From Streptomyces sp. NBC_00190 (GTDB lineage Bacteria > Actinomycetota > Actinomycetes > Streptomycetales > Streptomycetaceae): a DNA stretch of 64,000 bases. The stretch lies in contig NZ_CP108131.1 in NCBI RefSeq assembly GCF_036203305.1, positions 6,448,001 to 6,512,000 on the forward strand, in the 5' to 3' direction. Both the position numbers and the translations under genes were made by a program. Positions 45,285 to 54,269 of this stretch are shown here, in pieces. Under the pieces are notes generated by a model. It saw nothing but the letters and a program-made list of their open reading frames with translations. It was not told where the DNA came from and ran no database searches. Each line of letters opens with the position of its first letter. The stretch's first letter is position 1.

Positions 45285-45584
45285 GTGCGTACCCGTTCTG
45301 CCACCTATCCCGACCGCGCGACCGCACAGTGGTGTACCCAGCAGGTCGTCACGCGCAACGAGCAGGCCGTACATCGCTGGCTGGCCCAGGGCACGCGACC
45401 GAGGCTCACCATCGAGGCCGCTTGGCCGTCCCGTGAGGAGGCCGTCGGGCGCGTGCTGCTGCAGGCGATGATGCTCGCCGGTCGCGAGCCCGTCGATGTG
45501 CGGGCCGCGCGGGTGACGCTGAGGCGTGATGCGTCGAGTCCGCACGGCTTCGTCGTGCACGCCACTTACCCGATCTACCTCTGA
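45285..45584 (+). CDS. Orphan RNase A-like toxin tip
   Basis: A 99-residue protein that aligns with the last two thirds of the toxin domain of the gene at 43012: SATYPDRATAQWCTQQVVTR with SAFGSLTDAQRYTQAALDEP, VHRWLAQG with IDNWLAGN, EAVGRVL with DVVGRSW, ARVTLRRD with VWVVLRPN, and FVVHATYP with FVVLTSMPT. The GTG start gives no secretion region, and the first catalytic His segment (HVGK) is missing. It fits an orphan C-terminal module left by toxin exchange. A second immunity-like gene follows. It may be inactive, or act as a reservoir for recombination. Confidence 0.65.
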   Translation: MRTRSATYPDRATAQWCTQQVVTRNEQAVHRWLAQGTRPRLTIEAAWPSREEAVGRVLLQAMMLAGREPVDVRAARVTLRRDASSPHGFVVHATYPIYL

Positions 45585-45594
45585 AGGTGCCGCA

Positions 45595-46272
45595 GTGCCC
45601 ATGAAGCCGCTTGAGTTCGACCGCCGGTACGGCGAACTCGACGTCGTCGTCGCAGCCTTCGTCGGACAGGAACCCGACAGTCCGGAAGCAGGCACAGCGC
45701 CTCCGGCTCTTCAGGCGTACCTCCGGCACACCTGGCACACCCGGCCCTGGGCGCTCTCCGTCGCCGAACAACAACTTCGGGAGTACGCGCGGAATCCGCC
45801 GGGCAGTTTGCGGCTGCGCCTCGGCGAGTTCTATTCGGTACCCGACATCGGGCTGTCCGAGTCCCGGACTCAAAGCTGGCTGTCCGAGATGGCCGACCAC
45901 ATCAAGCGCAGCATCGAGTCCGGAGATGTGCCTCCGCCGGCCGCGCCTCTGACTCACTGGGAGTGGCACGCCCGCTTCGGGGAGCTGGGACAGTTCCTCG
46001 GCGGTTGGTTCTCGCAGGACATGCCCGACGAGTTCGGCGACCACGATGCGGCGGTCCGCGACTACAGGGCAACGGTTGATCCCCAGCTGACCGCCCGGCT
46101 GGTCGGCGAGATCCACGAACTGCTGGCTCTGGGGCTGGAGGAGCACGACTACGCCGTCGGCGTCGCTGAGCTCGGCATGGAGGTCGAGCCGCCGGCCCCG
46201 TTCTCGGTCGAAGCCTGGCTCCGGACGGTGGCGGAGCATCTCGGGACGGCAAGGCCCGACTACACGAACTGA
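45595..46272 (+). CDS. CdiI-type contact-dependent inhibition immunity protein
   Basis: A 225-residue protein. The C-terminal ~100 residues match the CdiI_2-like immunity pattern: FGELGQFLGGWFSQDMPDEF, then LTARLVGEIHELLALGLEE, and a final WLRTVAEHLG. The N-terminal half (FDRRYGELDVVVAAFVGQEP) is less typical. The GTG at 45595, 7 bases after GAAGG, is taken as start; ATG at 45601 is equally possible. It starts 11 bases after the orphan toxin tip, so it is probably the cognate inhibitor of that module. Confidence 0.7.
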   Translation: MPMKPLEFDRRYGELDVVVAAFVGQEPDSPEAGTAPPALQAYLRHTWHTRPWALSVAEQQLREYARNPPGSLRLRLGEFYSVPDIGLSESRTQSWLSEMADHIKRSIESGDVPPPAAPLTHWEWHARFGELGQFLGGWFSQDMPDEFGDHDAAVRDYRATVDPQLTARLVGEIHELLALGLEEHDYAVGVAELGMEVEPPAPFSVEAWLRTVAEHLGTARPDYTN

Positions 46273-46313
46273 ACAGGCCCGTCCGGAGGGCTTTCCGGGC
46301 CGGCGGGGCTAGG

Positions 46314-46635
46314 TTGGAGCCCGTTGCCATCCTCGGCCTGGACGTCGGCAAGGGCGAACACCACGCCACCGCCGTCACCCCGGCCGGGAAGAAGGCATTC
46401 GACAAGCGGCTGCCCAACAGTGAACCCAAGCTCCGCGAGGTGTTCGGGAAACTGCAGGCCAAGCACGGAACCGTGCTCGTCGTGGTTGATCAGCCGGCCT
46501 CCATCGGCGCCCCGCCGCTGGCTGTCGCGCGTGACATGGGCTGCCCGGCCGCCTATCTCCCCGGGCTGACGATGCGGCGGATCGCCGATCTCTATCCGGG
46601 CGAGGCCAAGACCGATGCCCGCGACGCCTTCCTGA
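46314..46635 (+). mobile_element. IS110-family transposase, truncated N-terminal fragment
   Basis: The frame begins with TTG at 46314 and reads VAILGLDVGKGEHHATAVTP, VVVDQPASIGAPPLAVARD and RRIADLYPGEAKTDARDAF. These are the RuvC-like DEDD motifs of IS110/IS116/IS902 transposases (first Asp in LDVGK, Glu/Asp in DQPAS, last in KTDARDAF). Similarity stops at about base 46635; the C-terminal Ser domain is gone. The break lies 35 bases before a CTCCCCAG array. Confidence 0.85.
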
Positions 46636-46669
46636 CTGGAGTACTAGGTAGACAAGTTTGTGGACGTCT

Positions 46670-46692
46670 ATTCTCCCCAGCCGCTCTCCAGG
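46670..46692. repeat. CTCCCCAG repeat array, copy D (partial)
   Basis: ATTCTCCCCAG (46670) and CTCTCCAG (46684) keep the first half of the array layout with GTTTGTGGACGTCT before it, which resembles the GTTTGTACGGCCG before copy E. The second half is missing. It sits at the broken end of the IS110 fragment. Confidence 0.65.
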
Positions 46693-46766
46693 GCACGTCA
46701 CGCGCTCGATTTTTTGACGGTACAGATGCAAATCCAATAGGCGAGCGATGCGGTTAGTTGCTCAGT

Positions 46767-46990
46767 CTAGAGCCAGTCCCGACGTTTGAAGATGAGGTAC
46801 AGACTGATGCAAACTGCCGCCATCAGGGCAACTGTGAATGGGTATCCGAGCGCCCAGCGCAGTTCTGGCATGGCTTCGAAGTTCATGCCATAGATAGTTC
46901 CAACGAGTGTGGGTGCAAACAGAATTGCCGCCCAACTTGAGATCTTCTTGAAGTCGTCGCCCTCACACCGCTGGCCTGCGGAAACTGCTC
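46767..46990 (-). pseudogene. corA magnesium channel, C-terminal remnant (copy 2)
   Basis: The - strand reads FKKISSWAAILFAPTLVGTI, YGMNFEAMPELRWALGYPF and ends LIFKRRDWL stop, the two pore helices of CorA with the YGMNF loop. It aligns base for base, without gaps, with 40371-40595; differences are mostly at third codon positions. The two copies therefore come from related but distinct corA genes, or an old duplication kept in frame. Confidence 0.85.
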
Positions 46991-47058
46991 GAACAGGCGG
47001 TCCGACCTGCGACGATCGGCCTTTCCGACCCTTTCACCGTGCTGCCCGTTTGTACGGC

Positions 47059-47115
47059 CGATTCTCCCCAGCCGCTCCCCAACGGGCCTCATTCTCCCCA
47101 GATTCTCCCCAGCGG
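47059..47115. repeat. CTCCCCAG repeat array, copy E
   Basis: ATTCTCCCCAG at 47061, 47091 and 47102 plus CTCCCCAA at 47075, the best-preserved array with copy A. It closes the right end of the direct repeat that flanks the toxin cassette and borders the pPIWI-RE island. Confidence 0.8.
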
Positions 47116-47494
47116 AGGCTGCTTCGGATGAAGGCTTTCCGCTGGCCGGGCGACGATCTGAGCGACGGGAAGGGTCACGCGATGTAGTGGTGGCGGGGCG
47201 GGAGTAGGCGGCAGAGGTGGTGCCGGCGGTCTGCTACTTTGCCCACCACTCATTATCTGCGCTGAGCCCCCCCGAACGGCGTTGCTACGTCCTCACGGTC
47301 CCGCCCCGCCACCAGCGCGGCCAATGCCCGGCACTGCAGGGCCTCCTGAGTAGACGGCAACGGATTGCCGTCCAACCACCCAGAACCCGGACTCTTTCGG
47401 ATCAGCATCTTCTCGAAAGAGTTCCCTGCTCTGCCGTCGCGGAGCGGGGACCCCACCCGGTCGGTTTCACGATGCGGGTGCTGGCCGTGGGTGG
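47116..47494. other. Non-coding stretch with terminator of the pPIWI-RE operon
   Basis: No gene is visible in these 379 bp. GGACTCTTTCG (47389-47399) and CGAAAGAGTTC (47414-47424) form an 11-bp stem with one G-T pair and a 14-base loop, about 70 bases past the stop of the leftward pPIWI-RE gene. It is the probable terminator of that operon. Confidence 0.55.
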
Positions 47495-50400
47495 TCAGCT
47501 GTCGAACAGCGCCAGCTGGTCGGCTGCCTCGACTACGTCCGCCTCCTCTTCGAGACCCGGTGCCTGCCCCTGTGCGGGGTCGGGGTCTTTGACCGGGTCA
47601 GAGATCTCGGAGACATCCGAAGCGATCTCAGGAGACGCACGATGCGGCAGCACGTAGTCCTGGCCGAGACCCGCCAAGTGCAGTGGGAGCGGCAGGGACA
47701 GAGCCTCCGGGTAGTCCGGGGGCTGCCGGAGCAGGTGGACTGCAGAGGCGAAGGACTCCGGGGCATCGCCGGCTTCGGGGTGACAGCCGAGGACTGCGAT
47801 CTCCAGGAAATCAGGAGTCCATCCGACCATTCCGGTGTCGATGGTGGGCTCACCCTTGCGCTTGCCCATCCGGATCGGGCGTGGCGCGAGCTTGTCCGCT
47901 TCGACGGCGGAAGACTTGAATTGCACCGGCTTGGAGTTGGCCGAGTGAAAGACCCGCCCATCGGGGCCGTGACCAGCGGGCAGCCACAAGCCGGCTGCGA
48001 TGCCGTTCGCCCCGCCGGCTGGATGGACGCCCCACCACTGTGGGGTCTCCCTGGCGCGCCCCGTGCGGACGCGCACGAGACGGAGATCGGGGTCGAGGCG
48101 CCGGGAATCCGCCTCACCGTCCCGCATGCGGTCGGGTTCGGTACGGCCGTCCTGGAGCCAGGTCCAGTGGGAGCGAGCGTTCTGGGCCTCGACCAGGAGC
48201 AGAGTGGGTTCGCGCCGGAGAGAGGTGCGGATTCGCTGCAGCCATTCCTCGGCACGACGGCGCTGTTCGGCGCGGTCGGCGTGCCAGCTTCGGCGCTTGG
48301 GGACGTCTTCCTCACCGCGCGGCCCGGGCAGCAGAGGACGTACCTCGGCGAGCCGGGTCAGCCTGATCAGCATGGTCGGGTACGGGACCCAGGCCCCTGC
48401 GCCGTCGTCGGCATTCGGGTCCCACCCCTGGATCCGGGCCAGCCCCGTGCCCTCGGGGGTCACCAGGACCGCCACTGGTACATCGGTGGCCCACCGGTTC
48501 TTACTGGTGCGGTTCCTGCGGACCATCCAGACAGCCGCATGGCGCAGGCCGCCGGGAAGACCACTGGCGATGCCGAGTTCGGGGTATACCCGTGCGCCGA
48601 GCTGGCGCAGCCCGTCGTCCCAGGCCATACGGGCGCGGTGGTGCTGGTTGTCGACCGTGTTGTAACCCTTGACCTTCTTGGGTACGGCGAGGAACTGGGT
48701 GACGTAGCCTGCGTCGGCGAAGCCGAGTCGCAGTGCGAACTTCGGATCATGGTCGGTGCTCGCGAAGTCGTCGGCCCGGTCGATTTCTACCAGCGCGAGC
48801 GCGGGAGGCGAGCTCGCTTTCGGCGCGCGTCCCTTGACGCCGTTGAGCCAGTCGGCGGTCTCTGCCTGACGGGAGTACAGAGCGGCCGACACGACGGCTT
48901 CCGGGCGCCGCGGTCCTTCGGGGAGTTCCAGGCCGTCGGTGAACGAGACCGTGCTGTCGTCGGCTCGACGGTGGACGGGCCGGAAGCAGTTCAGCCGGAC
49001 GGCTAGTTCAGAGGTGACCCATTCCAGGACAACGGGACTTTCGGCACGGGCGTCGAGATGGGTCGCCTCGTCGGGTTCGGGCGCTGCCTCGGGCAGACCG
49101 AGCAGCTCCACGAGTGCCGAGATCGTGGTCTCCCGCAGCTCGGAGGTCTGCCACACCAGCTGAAGTTCGAGGACCGGCCTGTCGTCTTCGTACGGGCCGT
49201 TGTAGGCAGAGACCGCGAGGGCGGCAGCGCGCCGCCGTTCGGCCGTCCTGCGCGCCTCATCGGCAGTCTTGTCCTCGGGCTTCACGTTCGTCGGAGGGGC
49301 ATTGACCGGGCGATTACCAGACAGGATGGACCGGGAGTGGGGATGTGCGGCGCCGAGACCTTCGGGCACCGCCTGCTCCGCCCATTCCGTGAGCCGGGAG
49401 ACCTGGTCCGGCATCAGACCGGGTCCCACCTCGTGACGGCCCATCGCCGTGCGGTAGACGATGCTGGCACGCATCCCGTCGGTGAGCCACTTCTCAGGAG
49501 AGGTGAGCAGGTCGTCGACACCGGGCAGTTCGTCACCGAGGACGACTCCACCGAGGAGCCTGGCGGGGCCTCCGTGTGACCAGCGCTCCGAGAAGGTGCC
49601 CGTCTCGCGGTCGCGGTACCGCTCCAGCTGAGCGACGGCGAAGCGTTCGCTCAGCGGCACGCCGGGGAGGACAGGAACCCTGGGGCGCAGCAGTACGGTC
49701 GTGCGGCTGCCATAGGGAAGGTGCAGGCGCCCGCTCTTTCCGCTCACGCGCGTCGCCCAGCGGCGGATGCTCCAGTGCAGGTGGTAGCGGGGGAGGAGGT
49801 CGAAGGGGACGGTGTGCAGGGTGATGTTGAGGACGATCGCGAACCACCACGTGCCCTTGGAGCCGCCCGGCTCGTACGGAACCGGCTGAGAGACGAGCTC
49901 GGCGCCCTTGTCGCGGGGCCCGCGAGGCATGGCTCGGAAACGGAGCGCACCGCCTTCGAACGGGTAAGGGCCGAGATCGAGCACGCGGCGGGCCAGCCAG
50001 TCGGGGGTGAGCGTGAACTGGTGCCCGGCCGGGGTGGCGGTGCCCCCGTCGGTGTGGCCACACGCGACGAGTTCACGTCCTACGGACTCCCACTGTGGAG
50101 TGTGTGCGGCGAGTTGGGCACGCACCTCACGGAGCAGGCCGCGGTGCTCGGGTTCGGGACGGATGTCGCGGAGCCAGTGGGCGATGAGAGTACCGAGGAC
50201 CTCGGTGGGCAGCGGATCGGCAAGGTCGGCGTCCGTGTACAGCCAACGTGCCGAGTCACCTTCGGTGCGAGAGCCGAAAGGCCGTGGCATGGCCAGGACA
50301 TCGGGGGCGTAAGCCTGGATCGCCTGTTCCAGGGCTCGGGTGGGGGCCGTGCGCCAAGGCTCGGAATCCTTGTCGCGGCCGGCGTTGCAGAGTTCGAGGA

Positions 50401-50515
50401 TGCTGTCGCGCCACTCCTCGGGGAAGGGCAGGGCCCGGTATCGGCCGATGACGGAGATGTCCTGGCGGTCAGGGAGCCAGGCCGTGGTGCGCACGTGGCG
50501 GTAGTTCACGGGCAT
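47495..50515 (-). CDS. pPIWI-RE protein (PIWI/Argonaute-related, DUF3962/DUF3893 type)
   Basis: A 1006-residue protein, which I read as pPIWI-RE. It starts MPVNYRHVRTTAWLPDRQ, typical of the X module at the head of this family. A MID-like centre (WWFAIVLNITLHTVPF) and a C-terminal RNase H-like PIWI domain (about 770-990) follow. The latter contains TLLLVEAQNARSHWTWLQ, the Arg/Glu-rich LRLVRVRTGRARETPQWW that gives RE proteins their name, and HLAGLGQDYVLP. No PAZ is seen. In the literature pPIWI-RE occurs with a DinG-type helicase and an REase-fold nuclease and is predicted to act on R-loops or RNA-DNA hybrids of invaders. Both partners lie directly upstream here. The family call is from memory of its motifs, with no database search. 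Confidence 0.8.
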   Translation of the reverse strand: MPVNYRHVRTTAWLPDRQDISVIGRYRALPFPEEWRDSILELCNAGRDKDSEPWRTAPTRALEQAIQAYAPDVLAMPRPFGSRTEGDSARWLYTDADLADPLPTEVLGTLIAHWLRDIRPEPEHRGLLREVRAQLAAHTPQWESVGRELVACGHTDGGTATPAGHQFTLTPDWLARRVLDLGPYPFEGGALRFRAMPRGPRDKGAELVSQPVPYEPGGSKGTWWFAIVLNITLHTVPFDLLPRYHLHWSIRRWATRVSGKSGRLHLPYGSRTTVLLRPRVPVLPGVPLSERFAVAQLERYRDRETGTFSERWSHGGPARLLGGVVLGDELPGVDDLLTSPEKWLTDGMRASIVYRTAMGRHEVGPGLMPDQVSRLTEWAEQAVPEGLGAAHPHSRSILSGNRPVNAPPTNVKPEDKTADEARRTAERRRAAALAVSAYNGPYEDDRPVLELQLVWQTSELRETTISALVELLGLPEAAPEPDEATHLDARAESPVVLEWVTSELAVRLNCFRPVHRRADDSTVSFTDGLELPEGPRRPEAVVSAALYSRQAETADWLNGVKGRAPKASSPPALALVEIDRADDFASTDHDPKFALRLGFADAGYVTQFLAVPKKVKGYNTVDNQHHRARMAWDDGLRQLGARVYPELGIASGLPGGLRHAAVWMVRRNRTSKNRWATDVPVAVLVTPEGTGLARIQGWDPNADDGAGAWVPYPTMLIRLTRLAEVRPLLPGPRGEEDVPKRRSWHADRAEQRRRAEEWLQRIRTSLRREPTLLLVEAQNARSHWTWLQDGRTEPDRMRDGEADSRRLDPDLRLVRVRTGRARETPQWWGVHPAGGANGIAAGLWLPAGHGPDGRVFHSANSKPVQFKSSAVEADKLAPRPIRMGKRKGEPTIDTGMVGWTPDFLEIAVLGCHPEAGDAPESFASAVHLLRQPPDYPEALSLPLPLHLAGLGQDYVLPHRASPEIASDVSEISDPVKDPDPAQGQAPGLEEEADVVEAADQLALFDS

Positions 50516-50597
50516 GTCAGGGTCTTCCTGTGAGGTCGGGACGCACGACGTCGGGGAGTCTGCCGTCCGGTGTGGGAAGGAGCCGTGAGTGCTGTTC

Positions 50598-53500
50598 TCA
50601 GGTGGTGCGGTTGAGATGGTCGATCCGACCGAGGGCGCTGTAGAGCGGGGCATACAGCAGACGGGCGACTGCGGCGTCGGCCGGGTTCGCCGCTCCGGAT
50701 TCGGCTCCGGGCGACGAAGTGCCGACGAAGTACGGGGCGAGCACGGACCGCACGGCGTGGAGGAGGCCGGGGCCGGGCCGACGGCCGCCGATGGTCCTGA
50801 CCGCGGGGGCCGAAGCCCACGCGGCGGCCGGGGCGAAGGCCGCGTCCACGAAGAGGACCCGGGCGGGTACGCCGCCGCGTACCAGGCGGCCGATGACCTG
50901 CCACATGGTGACCATTTGGTCCCAGGCGAAGGCGCGCTGTTCCCAGGGACGGAAGGCGGAGTAGGCGTAGCGGCGGGAGAGCAGCCGACGCCATTCCTTG
51001 CGGGCTTCCTGGCGCAGCGCATGGCCTGCCTGGTCCAGGTTCTCCGCATTGCGGACCAGATCGGTGAAAGTGGCAGGGCCCACGCGGTCGTCGTCGCGTG
51101 ATTGGTCGCGGATGAAGCGGCTGATCCAGTCGTTGAGGGCGTACACGGACAGGGACAGGTCGTCGGGCCGGGGATGCGGCCGGGCGAGGAAGACGGCGGT
51201 GCCGAAGGCTGCCCGGCCCTGGCCGTTGAGAATGTTGTGGCCGCGTTCCACGGCCATCAGCGGGGCCACCAGGATCTCGGCCGTGCGGTCCTCGGCGAAG
51301 GTGGCGAGGTCGCCCCGGCGGAGGCTTGCCAGCAGGGCCGGGCCATCCACACCGGGCAGGTGACCCAGGTCGGCGTCGTCCGGTACGAGGACGCGGACCC
51401 GGCCCTTCCACCGTTCCGAGCGTTGTCCGTCAATGGTCTCGGCCACGGCGTACGCTTCGCGATAACTGCCGACCAGGACTAGGACGCGCCGGCGGTGGTC
51501 GTCGGCGATGCGGGCGAGCTCTTGGTCGAGGACGCTGCCGGCACCTCCGGCGCCGGGCCGGGCGAGCCGGTCGGCCATGGCACGGGCCTGGGGGATCCGA
51601 GCTTCGAGCTCGGTGCCGGAGAGCCGCATGGGCTCCCCTGCGGCGTCGTAGAGGAAGTGGGTGGCGAACCGGGTCTGCCCGACACCTTCGAGGGACTTCT
51701 TCGACGGCATCAGGACGGCGCCGACAGGAGCGAGGATGTGGGCCCGGGTGGATTCCCCAGCCCAGCTGGTACCTGACATCAGGACGACGTTGGGGCCAGG
51801 GCGGCCGATCGCGCGGTCCTCGCCGAGACCGGTGAGGGAGAGCAGCAGCTCGCGGCCGACCCCCGTGCAGCGGAAGAAGCGCAGGGTGCCGCTGGTGCGC
51901 CCCACCTCGTCGTAGGTGTCCTCCTGAGGCTGGTACTGATAGCCGAGAACGTTGCCCATGGGGGCTTCGGGGATGATCGGCGCGTAGTCGAGCGGTGCGC
52001 GGCGGGCCAGTTCCTTGCCCTGCCGGTCGAGACGGAGAGCGGCTTCCACCATGGGCCACAAATAGGTCAGCCGGTCGAGGCGCTGATGGAGAACGGAGAG
52101 GAGGAGCACGAACTCCAGGCGGTCGCGAGTGATGCGCTGCCACTCGTCCCGGTGTTCCGGAGCCAAACTGTCGAGGACTGGCGTTCCTACGAGGAGCGCG
52201 TCGAGCAGGGACTGGACCCGGGTACGGGAAGCCACCGGCGACAGCGTGTACAGCAGGTCCTTCGCGACGGCGGACAGAGTCGTGGAGAGCGGGTCCGCGA
52301 AGTCCCCGTCGCCAAGCGGATCGTCCCGGAAGTCGTCGAGTACAGCGGTGAGTGCGGCACGGCGAGGATCGGGCTCCGGCACCGCAGTTGTGAAGTCCTC
52401 CGCTCCCTCCGAGTCGTCCTCGTACCCTTCGTAGAGGCTCCGCTCGTCTTCGACGGCCCCTTCGACGGGTTCGGGGCGCTCCGGATGGCGTGGCAGCCCG
52501 AACCATTCCGCGATCAGCTTCTCCTGCAAGGCCCAGGGGCTGAAGTACTCCTGGTCCACCCACTCGCGGAGAGTGGTGTCCGAGATGAGGCGCTGGTAGA
52601 TCCGATCGGCGGCTGTGGCGACCACGGAGAGCGCCGCGTTCCACTGCTCCACGTCCCGGTCGGCGAGCAGTAGCCTGCCACGCCTGCTCAACTCCTCGAT
52701 CTTGTGCGTGTGCAGCTGGTCGAGCCAGGACTCGGTGCCCGGCTTCACCAGGGTCGCTGAAGGAGCGAAGAGTTCGTCGAAGCGCATCTGGACGGAGTCG
52801 GCCTCGTCGACGAAGACCAGGTTACTGCGCAGACAGGCGAGTTCCAGCTGGCGGAGCCGTTCGTCGTTGAGGTGCGCGGGCACAGGGCTCTGGACGAGGC
52901 TGGACGGGTTGGCGACCCAGATGAGGCCGTCGACCTGGTGGCGGGCGGCCCGGTGCCGGGGGCACCGTGACCACAGGGGGCAGCCGTGCGGAGTCGCCAG
53001 GGCGGTGCCGTTCTGGCCCCGGTTGGCGGGTTGACGGACTGGTGTCGACTGCACGCCCGAAGGGCGCCATGGCGCGGGCAGCGATGCGGCTTCCGTAGTC
53101 GTCCCGGCCTCCTGCGTCTCCTTCTCCGGGTGGAGTCGAGTGCACGGCGCATCGCTGTAGGCGAGTGGTTCGATCGCCTCGTTGCCCCGCAGGGCGTCGG
53201 CGATGCAGATGGTGCTGAGATTGTCGAAGGCGGGCGCGTGGTGGTCGAGGAGGTTGTCGTGACCGCGGGAGGCGAGTCTGCGGTGGAGGCGCTGTACATG
53301 GGTCTCGCGGGTGGAGACGCCGAGCACGGGGACCGCCGGCAGCCCGACGGTTTCGAACAGTTCGCAGAGCCTCAGCTGTTCGGCCGCATCACCCACTACG
53401 AGAGTGGTCCGCATACCGCGTCGGGCCGCGGTGGCGGCGGCCAGGACCATGAAGGTGCTCTTGCCCGCCCCGACCATGCCGACCAAGTGCAGTGTGCCGT

Positions 53501-54269
53501 CCAAGACGATGCGGTCGTGCTCGGTGAAATCTCGGCCGTCGGCGTCACGCGGGGCGATGCGCACCTCGGTGAGTCGTTGCTCCCAGCGGCCCGGCCGCTC
53601 GACGCCCTCGTCCTCCTCTACCTCGTCCATCCACCGTGCGGTGTCAAGGAGTTGTTCGCGGGTGATCTCGATCGGGCCCGATCGGACAGGAGGCCCGGCG
53701 CTGAGCTCGTGCCCCTCGAGGCCGTCCTCGATCAGGTCGGCAGGAAAGCGCACCGACGCCGCCCGGTTGCCCTCCTGGAACTCGCTGCGTCCTGCCGGCG
53801 CGAGTGGCAGCGGGCGGCGCACGAAGTCAGGTACCCGCGAGAGCGCCTCGCCGTAGACCGCGTGGCGGCCGGCCGCCACGGTGGGGACGATGCGGCGGGG
53901 CGGGGTCCGCGCACCGGGTTCCGGCAGCTGGTACGCCCGCAGCCGGTCAGGTACGCGCTCGTATCGGGAAAGGGCCTGACGCCATGCGTGGCTGCGGCGC
54001 AGTGTCCACAGCAGATGCCGGGCGGCGATGAGGGCCGTCCGATGCTCCTCACTGGCGACCAGGCCCGCGGCCTCGGCGTACGGGTAGCCGCCAAGGAGGA
54101 CGTACGCGCTCTCGGCGGGCTGGTCCGGGGCGATGAGTTCGAGGAGGTGCAGGGCCAGTTCAACCTGGCAGAGATGGGACGGTTTGAGGCCTTCGAGGCC
54201 GGGCTCACCCGACCAGACCCTCTTCAGTTCCTGGACGAGGGACCGGTTCCACTCGATCTGGTCACGCAT
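50598..54269 (-). CDS. DinG/XPD-like superfamily 2 helicase of the pPIWI-RE system
   Basis: A 1223-residue helicase. Walker A is VGMVGAGKST (about 264-272) and motif II FVDEADSVQMRF (about 488-492). Between them lie Cys at about 355, 376, 430 and 436 (DAPCTRLHP, PHGCPLWSRCPRH), the place of the Fe-S cluster in XPD/DinG proteins. The second lobe includes VVLMSGTSWAG, LVLVGSYREAYAVAETI and a C-terminal QMVTMWQVIGRLVRGG, the motif VI arginines of DinG-type enzymes. The N-terminal ~250 residues are specific to this system. The start overlaps the REase gene end by 8 bases; an 82-bp gap precedes the pPIWI-RE start. It should unwind DNA or R-loops. Confidence 0.85.
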   Translation of the reverse strand: MRDQIEWNRSLVQELKRVWSGEPGLEGLKPSHLCQVELALHLLELIAPDQPAESAYVLLGGYPYAEAAGLVASEEHRTALIAARHLLWTLRRSHAWRQALSRYERVPDRLRAYQLPEPGARTPPRRIVPTVAAGRHAVYGEALSRVPDFVRRPLPLAPAGRSEFQEGNRAASVRFPADLIEDGLEGHELSAGPPVRSGPIEITREQLLDTARWMDEVEEDEGVERPGRWEQRLTEVRIAPRDADGRDFTEHDRIVLDGTLHLVGMVGAGKSTFMVLAAATAARRGMRTTLVVGDAAEQLRLCELFETVGLPAVPVLGVSTRETHVQRLHRRLASRGHDNLLDHHAPAFDNLSTICIADALRGNEAIEPLAYSDAPCTRLHPEKETQEAGTTTEAASLPAPWRPSGVQSTPVRQPANRGQNGTALATPHGCPLWSRCPRHRAARHQVDGLIWVANPSSLVQSPVPAHLNDERLRQLELACLRSNLVFVDEADSVQMRFDELFAPSATLVKPGTESWLDQLHTHKIEELSRRGRLLLADRDVEQWNAALSVVATAADRIYQRLISDTTLREWVDQEYFSPWALQEKLIAEWFGLPRHPERPEPVEGAVEDERSLYEGYEDDSEGAEDFTTAVPEPDPRRAALTAVLDDFRDDPLGDGDFADPLSTTLSAVAKDLLYTLSPVASRTRVQSLLDALLVGTPVLDSLAPEHRDEWQRITRDRLEFVLLLSVLHQRLDRLTYLWPMVEAALRLDRQGKELARRAPLDYAPIIPEAPMGNVLGYQYQPQEDTYDEVGRTSGTLRFFRCTGVGRELLLSLTGLGEDRAIGRPGPNVVLMSGTSWAGESTRAHILAPVGAVLMPSKKSLEGVGQTRFATHFLYDAAGEPMRLSGTELEARIPQARAMADRLARPGAGGAGSVLDQELARIADDHRRRVLVLVGSYREAYAVAETIDGQRSERWKGRVRVLVPDDADLGHLPGVDGPALLASLRRGDLATFAEDRTAEILVAPLMAVERGHNILNGQGRAAFGTAVFLARPHPRPDDLSLSVYALNDWISRFIRDQSRDDDRVGPATFTDLVRNAENLDQAGHALRQEARKEWRRLLSRRYAYSAFRPWEQRAFAWDQMVTMWQVIGRLVRGGVPARVLFVDAAFAPAAAWASAPAVRTIGGRRPGPGLLHAVRSVLAPYFVGTSSPGAESGAANPADAAVARLLYAPLYSALGRIDHLNRTT

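Noticed and set aside
46314..46635. A functional IS110 element
   Set aside because: The C-terminal half of the transposase is missing.
31996..47115. CTCCCCAG arrays as a CRISPR array
   Set aside because: Units are 8-11 bp with 0-20 bp gaps and no unique spacers, and no cas genes are near.
47495..50515. Ordinary long prokaryotic Argonaute
   Set aside because: No PAZ domain or DEDX tetrad could be found; head sequence, operon partners and RE-type motif point to pPIWI-RE.
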